Program-made: the position numbers and the translations under genes
Assembly: GCA_026018925.1 (NCBI GenBank)
Contig: JAKSZU010000005.1
Span: 83,813,398-83,877,397 of the forward strand
Reading direction: 5' to 3'
Source of the DNA: Tupaia tana
Lineage: Eukaryota > Chordata > Mammalia > Scandentia > Tupaiidae
Length of the DNA: 64,000 bases
Shown: in pieces, positions 45,873-57,060 of the stretch
How positions within the stretch are numbered: the first letter of the stretch is position 1
Layout of the letters: each line of letters begins with the position of its first letter
The notes under the pieces: generated by a model
The model's input: the letters and a program-made list of their open reading frames with translations, nothing else
What the model was told of the DNA's origin: nothing
The model's database searches: none

Positions 45873-46307
45873 AAAAAATTTTAATAGATTACTTTGTCAC
45901 AACCTATGGGAAGATCCTCTGGCTTCCTAAATGAGATTTTTAAAAATTTGCATGTATTAGTGTTTACGCTTATTGCTGTAAAGTTCTGTGGCATTTGACA
46001 AATGTCTAGCATAATATATTTACCACCATTGCATCATACATAGTGTTTCATTGCCATAAGTACTTTTCCTTCTTTTGATTTATTGTTAAAATGATCTTTA
46101 TGGACTAGTCACCATAAGCCAAATATAGAAGTTAGTATAAAATGGAGTCCAATCTTTATTATAAGAGAGAGATGAAACATTTCAGTTAAAGACAATAAAC
46201 AATAAGTGTCCAGGGATATGATGTATAACATATATTCAAGATGTAGTTAACAGGTCAGACATTGTGAAGTACTTGGTGGATTTTACATAGAAAAATGATT
46301 GACTATA
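45873..46307. other. Unassigned
   Basis: No element was recognised. Confidence 0.4.
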
Positions 46308-46319
46308 TTGGAATAATAT

Positions 46320-46594
46320 TTTTTAAAGAATAAATTTATCGGGACCAGCAGTTAGCATAATGGCTATGTCGCTGGACTCCCATGTAGTCGACCGCAGTTC
46401 ACGTCCTGGACCCGCTGGCTTAAAACTCACAACGGGTGCGTGTGCGTGCATGCCCAAGATTCTGAGAGGAGAAGGGAGGAGAAGGGATTGAGGCATTACC
46501 ATCCCCCCTGGGGGGCGGGTGATTTCTTGCTTTCTGACTCTCTGTCTCTCTCTGTCTGTCTGGTAAGCGCACGCGCCCTATAGCAAAAACCTCT

Positions 46595-46628
<34 letters not shown>

Positions 46629-46731
46629 ATAACTTTATTTAATTCTATTTATTTATTTAAAATTGACCAGAGAGGGATAGTGTGTGTGTGTTCGTGTGTG
46701 TGTGTGTGTGTGTGTGTGCGTGCGTGCGTGC

Positions 46732-46771
<40 letters not shown>

Positions 46772-46860
46772 GAAAGCAAGTCACCAGCTGCAGGACTTGA
46801 GCCATGGTCGGCCATGTGGGAATCCCTTGCCCCTAACCACCACATCACCTGCCAGCCTCA
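46320..46860 (-). mobile_element. SINE B1, split by SINE A
   Basis: The AT-rich tail (46320-46340 and 46624-46660) is cut by a SINE A; the CT-rich part has become (GT)n plus (GA)n at 46681-46765; the head ends CACCTGCCAGCCTC. GGAATAATATT and AGAATAATATT flank the whole block. Confidence 0.85.
46341..46623 (+). mobile_element. SINE A2 nested in SINE B, TSD
   Basis: GGGACCAGCAGTTAGCATAA, TTAAAACTCAC, a GC block, tail CCCTATAGCAAAAACCTCTC and about 29 A. AAAGAATAAATTTAT before and AAAGAATAACTTTAT after it are the TSD. Confidence 0.93.
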
Positions 46861-46877
46861 ATAATAGAATAATATTA

Positions 46878-47971
46878 ATCAAATAGTTATAGTCAATATT
46901 ACTGAAAAACCAACAAAACACTTTAAAAGAGTTTATTCTCATGGCTTTGGGAGCTATTAGGTTTTGGAAAGAAAACTCTCTAGTCTATAAACCCTTTAGC
47001 ACATACCTAGTTTTAAATCCCCAAATACAAGAAGTCACTGACTCATTGTTTTCATATAATTAAATACTGACAGGAATCTGGAATCAAATTTCTTTTTAAG
47101 AAGGATGACAATGAGTCATTCTCCTCTGAATTTCTAAAACTCCTAATCCAGTATAGATAAATATCACATTTTTGTGATGTTTTCCATTTACAACTCTGTC
47201 AATTAGCACTACTCAGAAGTGCACTAAATAGTCTCTGAGTGGCTTGGATGAGTTAATGTCTCCCCAAATGCCCAATTTGCTACCAAGGATTGACAAAAAC
47301 ACAGAAGCAAACAGATACCAATAGCATTTACGAGCACAGAAATAAAGCGAAAAAGAATCTAAGCATTTTCTTTCATCTCTTTAGGGCATTATTTCTGTCT
47401 ACTGTTCACCTGCTCTAATTATCCTGGCAGCTCACTTAAATTACATTATTTTTGCTACTAACAAGATGAGCCAGATTCTCCCCAGTGCCAAAGACACAGT
47501 ATCATCAACAAAGAAGTCTTGATGACACCCTAGTGACTTCAAAGTGTTAATTCATCTCACTGGATGCTTATCTGGGTTCCAAGGAATGACATGCTCCAGG
47601 GAGAATTTGGCTCAGTAAGAGATGGCTTTAGCACACAAGCAACAGTACTGTTCAATTTGTTTTTCTGATTATTTACATTAGGTAATCGTTGGCAACAAGA
47701 CTTAGATTTTGAAGCAAACATAGTGTCACGCCTGCTGCTTAGGTTGGGCTGTTTTCAGGTCAATTAGTGCTTCCTAAATTCTTAAAGCAGGTGCTAATCT
47801 GATATTTAAACTGCTGAGACACTGGTGTATATCCTCTGTAAAGAAATGTTGCAAGTGGTTTGTAGAAGAGTTTAAGAAAATAGGTGATTAAATAAACACA
47901 TTGACTCTCCTTAACAAACTTAAGGTTTTTGCTTGTTTTTTTAAAAGTAAGAAACATTAAAAAAATAAATA
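46878..47971. other. Unique-looking sequence
   Basis: No repeat was recognised over 1.1 kb. 47240-47760 has higher complexity with words like CTCTAATTATCCTGGCAG. Candidate conserved non-coding DNA. Confidence 0.45.
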
Positions 47972-48218
47972 TGGACTAGCTGTGATGTAGTAATTAAGGC
48001 ATTTGGATCCTGCGTGACTGATTGTGCAGTTCTAGTCTGGACCTTATGGCTCGAAAACCTTGCTGGGGGCATGTATGCACCCAAAATCCCAAAGGGAAAA
48101 ATGGAGGAGAAGGGATTACGGTGTGACCATCTCCTATGGGTGGTGCTTTCTCACTCTCTTTCTCTTTCTGCCTCTCTGTGCATCTCTTTCCTGTAACGAC
48201 GTATGCTCTCTACGAAAA
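47972..48218 (+). mobile_element. SINE A0 with (AAT)n tail
   Basis: GGACTAGCTGTGATGTAGTA head, ATGGAGGAGAAGGGATTACG, CT-rich stretch, then a tail that becomes (AAT)n at 48222-48257. Confidence 0.85.
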
Positions 48219-48222
48219 TTAA

Positions 48223-48257
<35 letters not shown>

Positions 48258-48259
<2 letters not shown>

Positions 48260-48583
48260 TGCCAGTTTAAAACCAACTTAAGCAATTTTTATTTTAAATG
48301 GAAAACACATGACTAGCATATCTTGATTTTCTTCTCCATACCAATTCTTATTTTTAATTGCTCTCTAATTTGTTAACACCAGTGCATAAGTGAAGAAAAC
48401 TTTCTGCTTCAGTATGAATCTACCTTTCTAATGAGATGATTTCCTTTTATAAAAATTTTAGAAGAGTACTCCATGAAAAGATCATGTTTCAGAAACTATG
48501 AAAGAAAAAAAAAAGAAAAATAGCATAAATAACCAAGGATACTAAATTTGCATGCTATTATCCATAGAGTTGACTAAAATTCT
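48258..48583. other. Unassigned
   Basis: No element was recognised. Confidence 0.4.
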
Positions 48584-48642
48584 TAGGTGTCTCTATCTCT
48601 CTCCCTCTTTTTTTTTAGGTTTTGGTTTTGCTTTGTCTTGTA

Positions 48643-48798
48643 TATTTTTTTAAGAATTATTTTATTAACTTTATTCATTTTAATTTGATCAGAGAGGGAC
48701 AGAGTGTGTGTGTGTGTGTCAGAGAGAAAGAGAAAGTGAGAAAGCAAGCCACCAGGTCTGGGACTTAAACCATAGTTGCTCATGTGGGAGTCCAGAGC
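48643..48798 (-). mobile_element. SINE B1, 5' truncated, inside SINE A
   Basis: TTAAGAATTATTTTATT tail, TTGATCAGAGAGGGACAG, a short (GT)n, GCCACCAGGTCTGGGAC and CATGTGGGAGTCCAGAGCC, where it stops about 30 bp short of the usual head end. SINE A sequence lies on both sides. Confidence 0.8.
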
Positions 48799-49031
48799 CT
48801 TTTGCTATAGAATATATGCACTTGCCAGAAAGACAGAAATCAAGAAATCACCTCCCTACCCAGGGCAGAGGGCCACGCCACAATCCCTTCTCTTCCATTC
48901 CCCTCTTGGGATCTTGGACACGCATGTACACGCTCCCAACATGAGTTTTAAGTCACCGAGTCAGAAACTCAAACTGCAGTTGACTCTGTCGGAGTCCAAC
49001 AATGTAACCATTATGCCATCTGCTAGTTCCA
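48799..49031 (-). mobile_element. SINE A2, interrupted near its tail
   Basis: TTTTGCTATAGAATATATGC starts this part; its T-rich end seems to lie at about 48606-48632 (TTTTTTTTTAGGTTTTGG), left of the SINE B. The head ends CATCTGCTAGTTCC. Confidence 0.8.
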
Positions 49032-49486
49032 GGGTCTCTTATGGGCTTATGTTAAAGAGAAAGACATGACATGGGCCATGCACTTAAAGTATCGGAAGTT
49101 TAAGTAGAGAGACAAAACCACACCCGATGAGAGCCACAAGCATCTCTAATAGTACACAAGACCGATCAGTGATCAATTCTGTCAATGTTTATAAGATATT
49201 AAAAAAAAAAACTTTTTGAAAAAGAGAATAACTAAGCTAGTTTATGAAATATAATATTTGAGCCTTGAGTATTAGAGGGAAAAGAAGCCTGGACAGGATT
49301 AAAAAAAAAAAAAGGTTCAACAAAAAGAGATTGTCATTTGCTTGGCGAGAATAAAAGCAGCAGAGTGCTATTGGTATAAAATCAGTAAGGCAGGTCGACA
49401 ATGTGGGAGTTGAGACTTGAAATTTAAGGACCAAACAATGACATGACTCATGTAACATGTTAACCAGCTTAAAATGTCCCAGTGAG
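49032..49486. other. Unassigned
   Basis: No element was recognised. Confidence 0.4.
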
Positions 49487-49662
49487 TCAGTGGTTCCTAT
49501 AATTTAAAATGCAAAGATAGCCCTGGAGAGTTTTTAAAATGCAAATTCTGGGACTCAAACCCCAGAGATTCTGATTTAGCAGGTCTACTTAAAACCCATA
49601 AGTTTGTATTTCTACTAGATCCTACAGGTTATTTTGAGATATACCACTGTTTGAGAAACAGG
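49487..49662 (+). mobile_element. MER5-like hAT element
   Basis: CAGTGGTTCCTATAA near one end and CACTGTTTGAGAAACAGGG at the other fit inverted ends. TTTTAAAATGCAAATTCTGG and CAGAGATTCTGATTTAGCAG, between them, follow MER5A, a short non-autonomous Charlie-group DNA transposon. Confidence 0.85.
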
Positions 49663-49888
49663 GCAGTAGACAATGAGTGAAATTAGTTACATTATTAAAG
49701 AGAAAAGAAAAATTATCAGAGTTGTATTTTAGAAATTATTTGTGCAGCAGTGGATTACTGAGGAGGACAGAAGCCAAAGTTAGGGACACAATTAAACTTG
49801 TTAATTAGTTCACTTAAAATCTAGCGACCCTCAATTATGGGCCAGTCTCTGTGCTGGATAGCATATGAGTATCATTCATCTATCTCTT

Positions 49889-50139
49889 GAGAGGTTTTTG
49901 CTATTGGGTGTGTGCGCTCGCCAGAAAGACAGAAAGAGACAGAGAGACAGAAAGCAAGAAATCACGCCCCAGGAGGGGATGGCCACGTTGCAATCCCTTC
50001 TCCTCCATTCTCCTCTCAGGATCTTGGGCACGCACACACACACGCCCGGCGTAAGTTTAAACCACCGGGTCCAGGACTTGAACCGTGGTCAAATACATGG
50101 GAGTCCAGCAACATAGCCATTATGCTAACTGCTGGTCCC
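49889..50139 (-). mobile_element. SINE A3, exact TSD, no poly(A)
   Basis: The TSD TTCATCTATCTCTT is exact (49875-49888, 50140-50153). The element begins straight with GAGAGGTTTTTGC, so the A-tail is absent although the TSD is intact. It cuts a possible MIR fragment (about 49826-50165). Confidence 0.95.
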
Positions 50140-50153
50140 TTCATCTATCTCTT

Positions 50154-50649
50154 CATTAGATAGCAAGTTTTTAAGACTGTGCAACTCAGCTCTCAGACCT
50201 TTGCTGTGCTTCATAGCCTCACAAGAGATCATAAGCAAAGTTGTTTTACTGATGCACTTGAGTACTCATGAAGAGTCAAAAAGTGGAGAAGAGCATGAAA
50301 GCAGGAACAGTGTGTCTCATTGCATGAGAAGGGAGGGAAGTAGTGTGGTTAGAAGCTCCACAAAGACATATGGCTGAACTGGCACTACCACAAGTCCAAA
50401 TAGGTATACAAGAACAGGTTTCATTACATGAGGCATTTGGGCAGAAGGGCAATTTTGGTTGATCGTGGGATCACAAAAGGGAAGCACTTGATTTCCCAAC
50501 TTGAGAATACACAATTCTTCCCTTTACAGGTATGTTCATTGCTATCAAATCATTGGGCACAGACCATGTGTTGCTAATGACATCCACTGTTTTTTCATCA
50601 GTTAAGGAAATATATCAGTCCAGTTTTGATTACTTTGAATGGTTTTTAG
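50154..50649. other. Unassigned
   Basis: No element was recognised. A splice-acceptor-like CCCTTTACAG at 50521-50530 is not supported by any exon. Confidence 0.4.
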
Positions 50650-50664
50650 AAATGGTTATTTATT

Positions 50665-50924
50665 GGGAACCAGCAGTTAGCGTAATGGCTATGTCGCTGG
50701 ACTCCCACGTAGTCGACCGCGGTTCGCGTCCCGGACCCGGTGGCTTAAAACTCACGCCGGGCGCGTGTGCGTGCGTGTCCAAGATCCCGAGAGGAGAATG
50801 GAGGAGAAGGGATTGTGGCGTGGCCATCCCCCCGGGGGGTGATTTCTCGCTTTCTGTCTCTAATGTCTCTCTCTGTCTGTCTGGCGAGCGCACGCGCCCT
50901 ATAGCGAAAATCTCTCAAAAAAAA
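50665..50924 (+). mobile_element. SINE A1, youngest-looking copy
   Basis: GGGAACCAGCAGTTAGCGTA head, box B GGTTCGCGTCC, TTAAAACTCACGCCGGGCGC and many other intact CpGs. The exact TSD AAATGGTTATTTATT lies at 50650-50664 and 50925-50939. It serves as a model for the family. Confidence 0.97.
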
Positions 50925-50939
50925 AAATGGTTATTTATT

Positions 50940-51892
50940 AAGTAACAAATTGTAAACTTTGGAAAGTAATTTTTCAGTTCATACTTTGCTGATCAGGTGG
51001 TCTAAATTAGGACCAAAAGGGTGGTCTTGTGATGCGCCCAGTTCTGCACTGCATTTCTGCTGCCTTAGCTCCCAACCCCACACCCTATCCATGGTCAAGA
51101 ATGCCTCTAGACAGCTCATAATTTCCCAATGACTTCATTGAATAATTTTGAAATGCCATTTCCCTTCCTTGTACTTTAAGTCTGGCTGTTGGAATGTGGA
51201 ACTTTTCTAAGCAATTGCTGATAATATAATAAGTGGGGGCCAAGGATGAAATGGAGATAATTTCATGATGTTAGAAATAACATTTGGAGCAGAAGGGTGG
51301 AGAAAATGTGCATAGAGAAGTCGAAAGACTCTCCAGCCTCAGTATAGAACTCTGCCAGTAAGAACAGGTGAAATGGCCAGAATATGCTTTTATGGGCAGC
51401 AACTTCTCACACTCAGCTGCTCATTGCTTCTTTATAAGTCGTTTATTTTAGTTTTTTTACTAAACATCACTTTTATTTGTAAAGAAAATTAAATATTGTA
51501 CAGCTTTAAAATATTTTAATATGCTTGTACTTATTGCATCATTTAATATGTGTATATGAGTTTTGAAAAAATTACGAAGTGTTAGATCATAGACCTGTAG
51601 TGTTTAAAGGGTGTCAAAAATTTATATACCCACTAACAAGTACCTCCTCATAGTTTTCTAATCACTTTGAGAGACTTTATATATTTTACTGGTCAGTTAT
51701 TCTGGTAGAGAAATTTAATATTATTTTGGATTGGAAAAAATTATGACAATTTAATAACAATATTTTTTGAATATTAACTGCAAGATAAATACTCTAATTT
51801 GATAAGAAAGTATATTAAGTTTCCTCAACACAAAAACACACACACACAAATGCTAAATACAGGAGGTACTGGATGTGTTAGTAAATTAAGCA
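50940..51892. other. Unassigned
   Basis: 50990-51430 is of ordinary complexity; 51.45-51.8 kb is AT-rich. No element was recognised. Confidence 0.4.
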
Positions 51893-52125
51893 TGGGAATC
51901 AGTAGATGGCATAATTGTCATGTTGCTGGGCTCCCATGCAGTCAACAACAGTTTGAGTCCCAGACTCAGTGACTTAAAACTCATGCTGGGCACATGAGCA
52001 TGCATGCCCAAGATCCCAAGAAGAAAATGGAAAAGTGATTGTGGAGTGGCCATCACCTTTGGGGAGCTATTTCTCACTTTCTGTCTCTCCAGTGAGTGCA
52101 TATAAACCACAGCAAAAATTTCTCT
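51893..52125 (+). mobile_element. SINE A with (AAT)n tail
   Basis: GGGAATCAGTAGATGGCATA head, TTAAAACTCATGC, GGAAAAGTGATTGTGG, CT-rich stretch, tail AAATTTCTCTAAA followed by (AAT)12 at 52128-52163. Moderately old. Confidence 0.9.
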
Positions 52126-52127
52126 AA

Positions 52128-52164
<37 letters not shown>

Positions 52165-52211
52165 TGATTGTACTAATCATTATACAACACATATGTATAT
52201 CAAAGCATCAT

Positions 52212-52460
52212 GGGCCAGTCGGTGGCATGGTGGTTACGGTGACTGTAGCCCACGTGGCTGATAGAGAAATTCGAGTACTGAACCTGGTGACTTGAAAAAC
52301 ACAACAGGTCTGTGTGTGTGTGTTCCCAAAATCCCAGGAGGAGAATGGAGAAGGCCTTGCTGCATGAACTATCCCCGGGGTAGGGGATGGGTAGGGAGTT
52401 GATTTATCACTGTCTGTCTCTCTCTCTCCAGCAAGTACATGTGCTGTAAAACAAAAAATT
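52212..52460 (+). mobile_element. SINE A0
   Basis: GGGCCAGTCGGTGGCATGGT head with GGTTACGG, AATTCGAGTACTGAACC, TTGAAAAACACAACAGG, (GT)n, a G-rich block and a CT-rich stretch. Confidence 0.8.
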
Positions 52461-52810
52461 TAAAAATTAAAAAATTAAAAATAAATAAATGAAAATCACA
52501 ATGATAATTTTTGTTAATTATGTATTTTTAAATTAAAACATAAAACAAAAACAATGATTAGGTCACTTGAAAGAAATTTAATAAGCTAGAATAGGAGCCT
52601 AACAATTCAAACTGTTCATTTGTTTTAATTTGAGGGAAATGAAAATAAGATTATTTTGGGAAAAAATGGGGGAAAATAAGCTAGAGGCCATCACAGACAT
52701 AGAGAAATAGTATATTACAGTAGTTACAGAGTTTTTTAAGTAAAACATATGGGTCTTGGTTCAGATCCATCATATAATTATAATCCACCTTAAAGTCTTA
52801 TGGAGATAGG

Positions 52811-53080
52811 AGACCAGCAGTTGGTGTAATAGCTATGTCACTGGACTCCCATATAGTCAAACGTGGTTCATGTCCTGGACCCAGTGGCTTAAACTCATGC
52901 CGGGCATGTGTGCATACATGCCCAAGATCCCAAGAAGAGAAAGGAAGAGAAGGGATTGCAGTGTGGCCATCCCCCCTGGGGGGGGTGATTTCTCGCTTTC
53001 TGTCTCTCTGTTTCTCTCTGTCTTTCTGGCGAGCTCACATGCCCTATAGCAAAACCTCTCAAAAAAAGGAAAATAAAAAC
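52811..53080 (+). mobile_element. SINE A3, TSD
   Basis: AGACCAGCAGTTGGTGTAAT head, TTAAACTCATGCC, CT-rich stretch, CCCTATAGCAAAACCTCTC. CTTATGGAGATAGG before and CTTGTGGAGATAGG after it are the TSD. Confidence 0.92.
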
Positions 53081-53096
53081 ATCTTGTGGAGATAGG

Positions 53097-54065
53097 CATT
53101 AAAATAAGTCTTGAAGACAAGCAGAAAGAGAGATTAAAACCCAGAATATGAATACATACATTTGCTGATCTTAAAAGAAAATTTTGAAATTTCCTCTTGC
53201 TAACACTGTAAAAATAAGAATGATTCTATCTGTGTATTTTCTTTTAAGATATGCAATATATTGAAAATTAGGTGTCTTAAATATCACTGAGGGATTTATT
53301 ATAATTCCATCATAACCATGATTTGTCTTGAATTCCCAGTTATTCTCAACCAATGGAATCTACAAAGAAAGAGTATTTCCTCTTTTTTATATCATCACTC
53401 GTAGCCACTCAAGGTTTAATTAAGTTAATTTAATACTTATCCTGTTTCCCTTTCTGGTTTCCTGAATTATTCCTATGTTTGCTTGATTTTTTTTACTGTT
53501 TGTTCAATTTCTTCAGCCACTTGAACATTCTTAATATCATTTTGTTTCTCTCGCTGGATAACTTTAATCTCCCAGCAATTGTGTATAGTAATCACTATAT
53601 AAATCTCTTCTGATTAAGAATTGTTAAAGTGAATTGAATTGGCTTAAGCTAGTCTCCATACTTTGATGATAACCTTTGACCCACAACAGTCTCTATCCAT
53701 ACTGAACTGCAACCTAATTTGATTGCCAGCAAGGTATAGCCTAATTTAATTATTCCTGGTAACCAAGCAACTGAGCCTCCACCAATCACAGTACCCCAAC
53801 ACCCACAACTAATCAGACGCTGATAGCTGTCACAATGTTCTCCTATAAGGCGAAGGCCAACTACAGTTAGTCAAATCGATTTTTTGTCACTTCCTTGGTT
53901 TTCGTGTCACTTTCTTTTCTTTGACCACTTTGGTCTAAAATATTGCCCACTTCTAAAATTTGTCCCTTGTTCTTATAAACTCTTAAATTGCATTGGTCTT
54001 AAATTTTCCTTTAGGAAGAATGATTAACATTTCTATTTTCTCTCTTTTCTTTTTTTCTTTATAAT
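53097..54065. other. Mostly unassigned, LTR-like stretch
   Basis: 53640-53960 has CCACCAATCACAGTACCCCA, CTCCTATAAGGCGAAGGC and TGTCACTTCCTTGG, an order common in retroviral LTRs, but I find no defined ends. The rest was not recognised. Confidence 0.35.
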
Positions 54066-54077
54066 AAAGGGAGCAGA

Positions 54078-54376
54078 GGGACCACCAGATGGTGTAATGG
54101 TTAGGTCTCTGGGATGCCCACATAGTCAACCACAGTTTAAGTCCCAGATCCAAAGGGCTTGAAACTCACACCAGGCACATGTACGTGTGTGCTCAAGATC
54201 CCAAGAGGAGACTAGAGGAGAAGGGGTTGTTGTGTGACTATCTCGGGCAGGACGGTGTGGGGGTGGGGAGGGAGGGCTGTTGGATTACTCACTTTCTGTC
54301 TCTCTGCCTCTCTCTCTCTGTCTCTCCCATGAGCACAAGTGCCCTATAGCAAAAATTTCTTTAGGGGGGAAAAAAA
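54078..54376 (+). mobile_element. SINE A with G-rich expansion
   Basis: GGGACCACCAGATGGTGTAA head, then a CCCC/GGGG block replaced by an expanded G-rich stretch (54245-54280), CT-rich stretch and CCCTATAGCAAAAATTTC. AAAGGGAGCAGA (54066-54077) and AAGAGGGCAGAG may be a decayed TSD. Confidence 0.88.
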
Positions 54377-54389
54377 AAGAGGGCAGAGA

Positions 54390-54600
54390 GAAAGGGAGAG
54401 AGACAGAGATAGGTATTTTTGATGGTATCTTGCTCTATTGAGACCCTTCTGCCCCAACCCCCACCCAATTAGCTAGGTCTATATGTGTGCACAACTGCAC
54501 CTGTTGTATTCAGGTTGGCCTGGATCTGATCCAGGCCTCCCACAAGGCTTCTAGTCCCCTAAATGATGACAGTACTTGTGTGCCACTAAGGCTGGGTTGT
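54390..54600 (-). mobile_element. Possible old tRNA-type SINE
   Basis: A GA-rich left end, CACCCAATTAGCTAGGTC, GGATCTGATCCAGGCCTCCC and ACTTGTGTGCCACTAAGG suggest a decayed SINE in reverse, similar in design to SINE C. Tentative. Confidence 0.4.
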
Positions 54601-54934
54601 TTAACAATTCTTTATCTCTTTTGCAGTTGAAAATTGTGCATCATTAAATAACTATTGTTTCTTTATTAAACTATGTCAAGCTTTCTAATTTAGCAAAGCA
54701 GACAAGACTTCTGCCTTCATTTCACTTAGATTTTAGTATGAAAAGAGAGAGCATATACATTTATTCAAATAAATAAAACATTGAAAGTTGTTATGTTTAA
54801 GAAAAGGAATAATTAGGTGTGATAAAATATGGGGGGATCGACTAATTTAGATAATTTTTAAGCAAATTTATTTCTTTATTGAAATATGTTAAAATTATTT
54901 TTTACCACATTGAATACTACTGGCATATTCTATT

Positions 54935-55109
54935 TTTTAAAAGAATTATTTATCTGAATGTATTTATTATTTTAAAATTTCTTATAGGACACACATGTTC
55001 ACCGGAGACAGAGAGGGAAAGGGAGAAAGCAAGCCACCAACTCCTGGACTTGAGCATGGTTAGCCCATATGGGAGTCCAGCACCTCAACCACCGTGCCAC
55101 CTGTTTGCC
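54935..55109 (-). mobile_element. SINE B2, TSD
   Basis: Tail TTAAAAGAATTATTTATC, then CTTATAGGACACACATGTTC like the SINE A tail, a GA stretch, GCCACCAACTCCTGG and head end CCACCTGTTTGCC. CTGGCATATTCTATT (54920-54934) and CTGGCATATGCTATT (55110-55124) are the TSD. Confidence 0.88.
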
Positions 55110-55124
55110 CTGGCATATGCTATT

Positions 55125-55947
55125 ATTAAATCTTTGTTTCAAGTCTATAATAAATGTGAGTTTAATAAATGAAGTTTTATGCTACTTCTATTGCACTCGT
55201 TTTGTTCCTTTCTTGTATTTATTTGAACAACAGGCATCAATACTGGCAAAAAAAAATTTTTTTTCTCCCAATAGTTTCTTAACTGCATTTCAACTGAGAA
55301 ATGTGGAGCCCAAGTTTTTTGCTGAAGAACTATTCACCTTGGACATCTTCTGCAATATCAGTCAGCAATTCCTAAATGCAGGAAAATAACTGGCTCTGCA
55401 TCAGTAGGCACGTTCCACTGGGGGTCCGCTGTCAGTAGAGGCTCTCTGGTGTGTATCCTAGCCAGGATGTGCTGAACTGACTAAAATGACATTTGGCAGC
55501 AAAGCATGCTCAGGCTTGTTTTGGAGAGAATGAGGTTTAAATGGCTATCTTGCTCTTCTGTGCCCGGGAGGAAATAGCTGCAGCATCTCTCTAGATTTAA
55601 CCAAAGATCGATACTACAGTCCTCTGGGGGTAATAGGAGAAATATGCAAAAATGGTGCACAATTAGCATCACATAATGCTGTCTAATATAAATAATCAAT
55701 AAAAATAGTGAAGGGACTGTAGTGTGATGATATTTTGAAGTTTTTTCCCTAAATAATTTTTTAGGACTCATAGGATAAAAATTATTATTATTTTTTTATT
55801 CCAAAATTGATAGCATAAATGGAAGGATGTAGCCTGGGAATTAAGGAACATGGTCCCAATCATTGATTTACTACTTAATAGGAACCTAATATTAGACCAT
55901 CGACCTAAAGTTGTTTATTCATAATAAAATGTGGCTAATGCTATCTC
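55125..55947. other. Unique block, conserved-element candidate
   Basis: 55260-55750 has no recognised repeat, balanced composition and non-repetitive words (TTTAACCAAAGATCGATAC, AATATGCAAAAATGG). There is no convincing reading frame. Only a cross-species alignment would show constraint. Confidence 0.45.
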
Positions 55948-55960
55948 ATCAGAGGACTTT

Positions 55961-56213
55961 ATTATTATTTTTTTTGAGAGGTTTTCGCTACAGGGTGCGT
56001 GTGCTCGCCAGACAGAGAGAGACAGAAAGCGAGAAATCACCCCAGGGGGGATGGTCACACCGCAATCCCTTCTCCTCCATTCTCCACTCAGGATCTTGGG
56101 CACGCACGCACACGCACCCGGCGTGAGTTTTAAGCCACCGGGTCCAGGACGTGAACCTTGGTCGACTACGTGGGAGTCCAGCGACATAGCTATTACGCTA
56201 ACTGTTGGTTCCC
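55961..56213 (-). mobile_element. SINE A1, exact TSD
   Basis: GGGTGCGTGTGCTCGCC, a shortened GA region, TTTTAAGCCACCGGGTCC, head ending GTTGGTTCCC. ATCAGAGGACTTT lies at 55948-55960 and 56214-56226. Confidence 0.95.
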
Positions 56214-56226
56214 ATCAGAGGACTTT

Positions 56227-57048
56227 TTTGAAAATTAAGTATTATAACGAATAACAAGTTACAAACCCTAAGACTTCTCACGTGGTAGGTTTCTATGTAT
56301 TTCAGCTGCCTTCTTTCCTGGATCTTTGGAAAATAATTGTATAGCTGAGTAAAAGATTAACTTATTAGGTCTGTATTTTCCCATTTAAAACAAAAGGATG
56401 AATTGGTAATCTTTTTTTTTCCTTTCTAATTTAGAAATTCCTTGTCCCTAGACAGGAAAACTTCCAACAAAGTTGACTCTTAATTAAGGGAATTGCTTCA
56501 CAAAGTAGTCTATGCCTGTTCCTTGTAAATGTTTTGATAAAAGATGACCTCTGTAATAGAGTTTCATTTAGACAAAAGTTCACAAATACAGAACAGATGC
56601 ATTCTATTTTGAATGTATAGTTATTTCTTTTTGTAAAAAATAGCATTATTAAAATTAATTATTTCAATGTAAAATAATAAGAATATTTTCCCCCTAAAAA
56701 TAGCAGTACTGGAACTGTATTGTCTATCAAATTGAACGGCACTCAGACGGAGCAGGAGTCACTTGTTACTTTGGGGCAGATACGCTATAATTTTCCAAAG
56801 ACCTCTTCACTTTCCTTTGTGTCTTCCAATTTCATTCTTTATATGACCTGTTCTGCTTCCATAGTCATTTGAATTTGTTGTCTCTCAGTTTAGAGAGTGG
56901 AAGAGAAGACCTAAAAGTCCTTTCAACTCTGAAGTTTCATTCTTCCTATGTAATTTTAAAAACAGTGTGTGGCAATAAGAAACAATACTAAACTATTTCT
57001 TAAAAGCTATATTTTTCCAAAGAATGAAAAGAAATAACAGTCTTAAAA
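56227..57048. other. Unassigned
   Basis: No element was recognised. Confidence 0.4.
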
Positions 57049-57060
57049 TCTGCTTATCTG

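Noticed and set aside
50521-50540. Splice-acceptor-like tract with AG before an open frame
   Set aside because: The frame soon enters a SINE, there is no donor or conserved protein, and such tracts occur by chance.
50665-50740. A functional tRNA gene from the SINE head
   Set aside because: Box A and B are kept, but the arms do not give a sound cloverleaf and the head continues into the SINE body.
53640-53960. A retroviral LTR
   Set aside because: The word order is LTR-like, but no ends, TSD or partner LTR was found, so it is left as an unassigned stretch.
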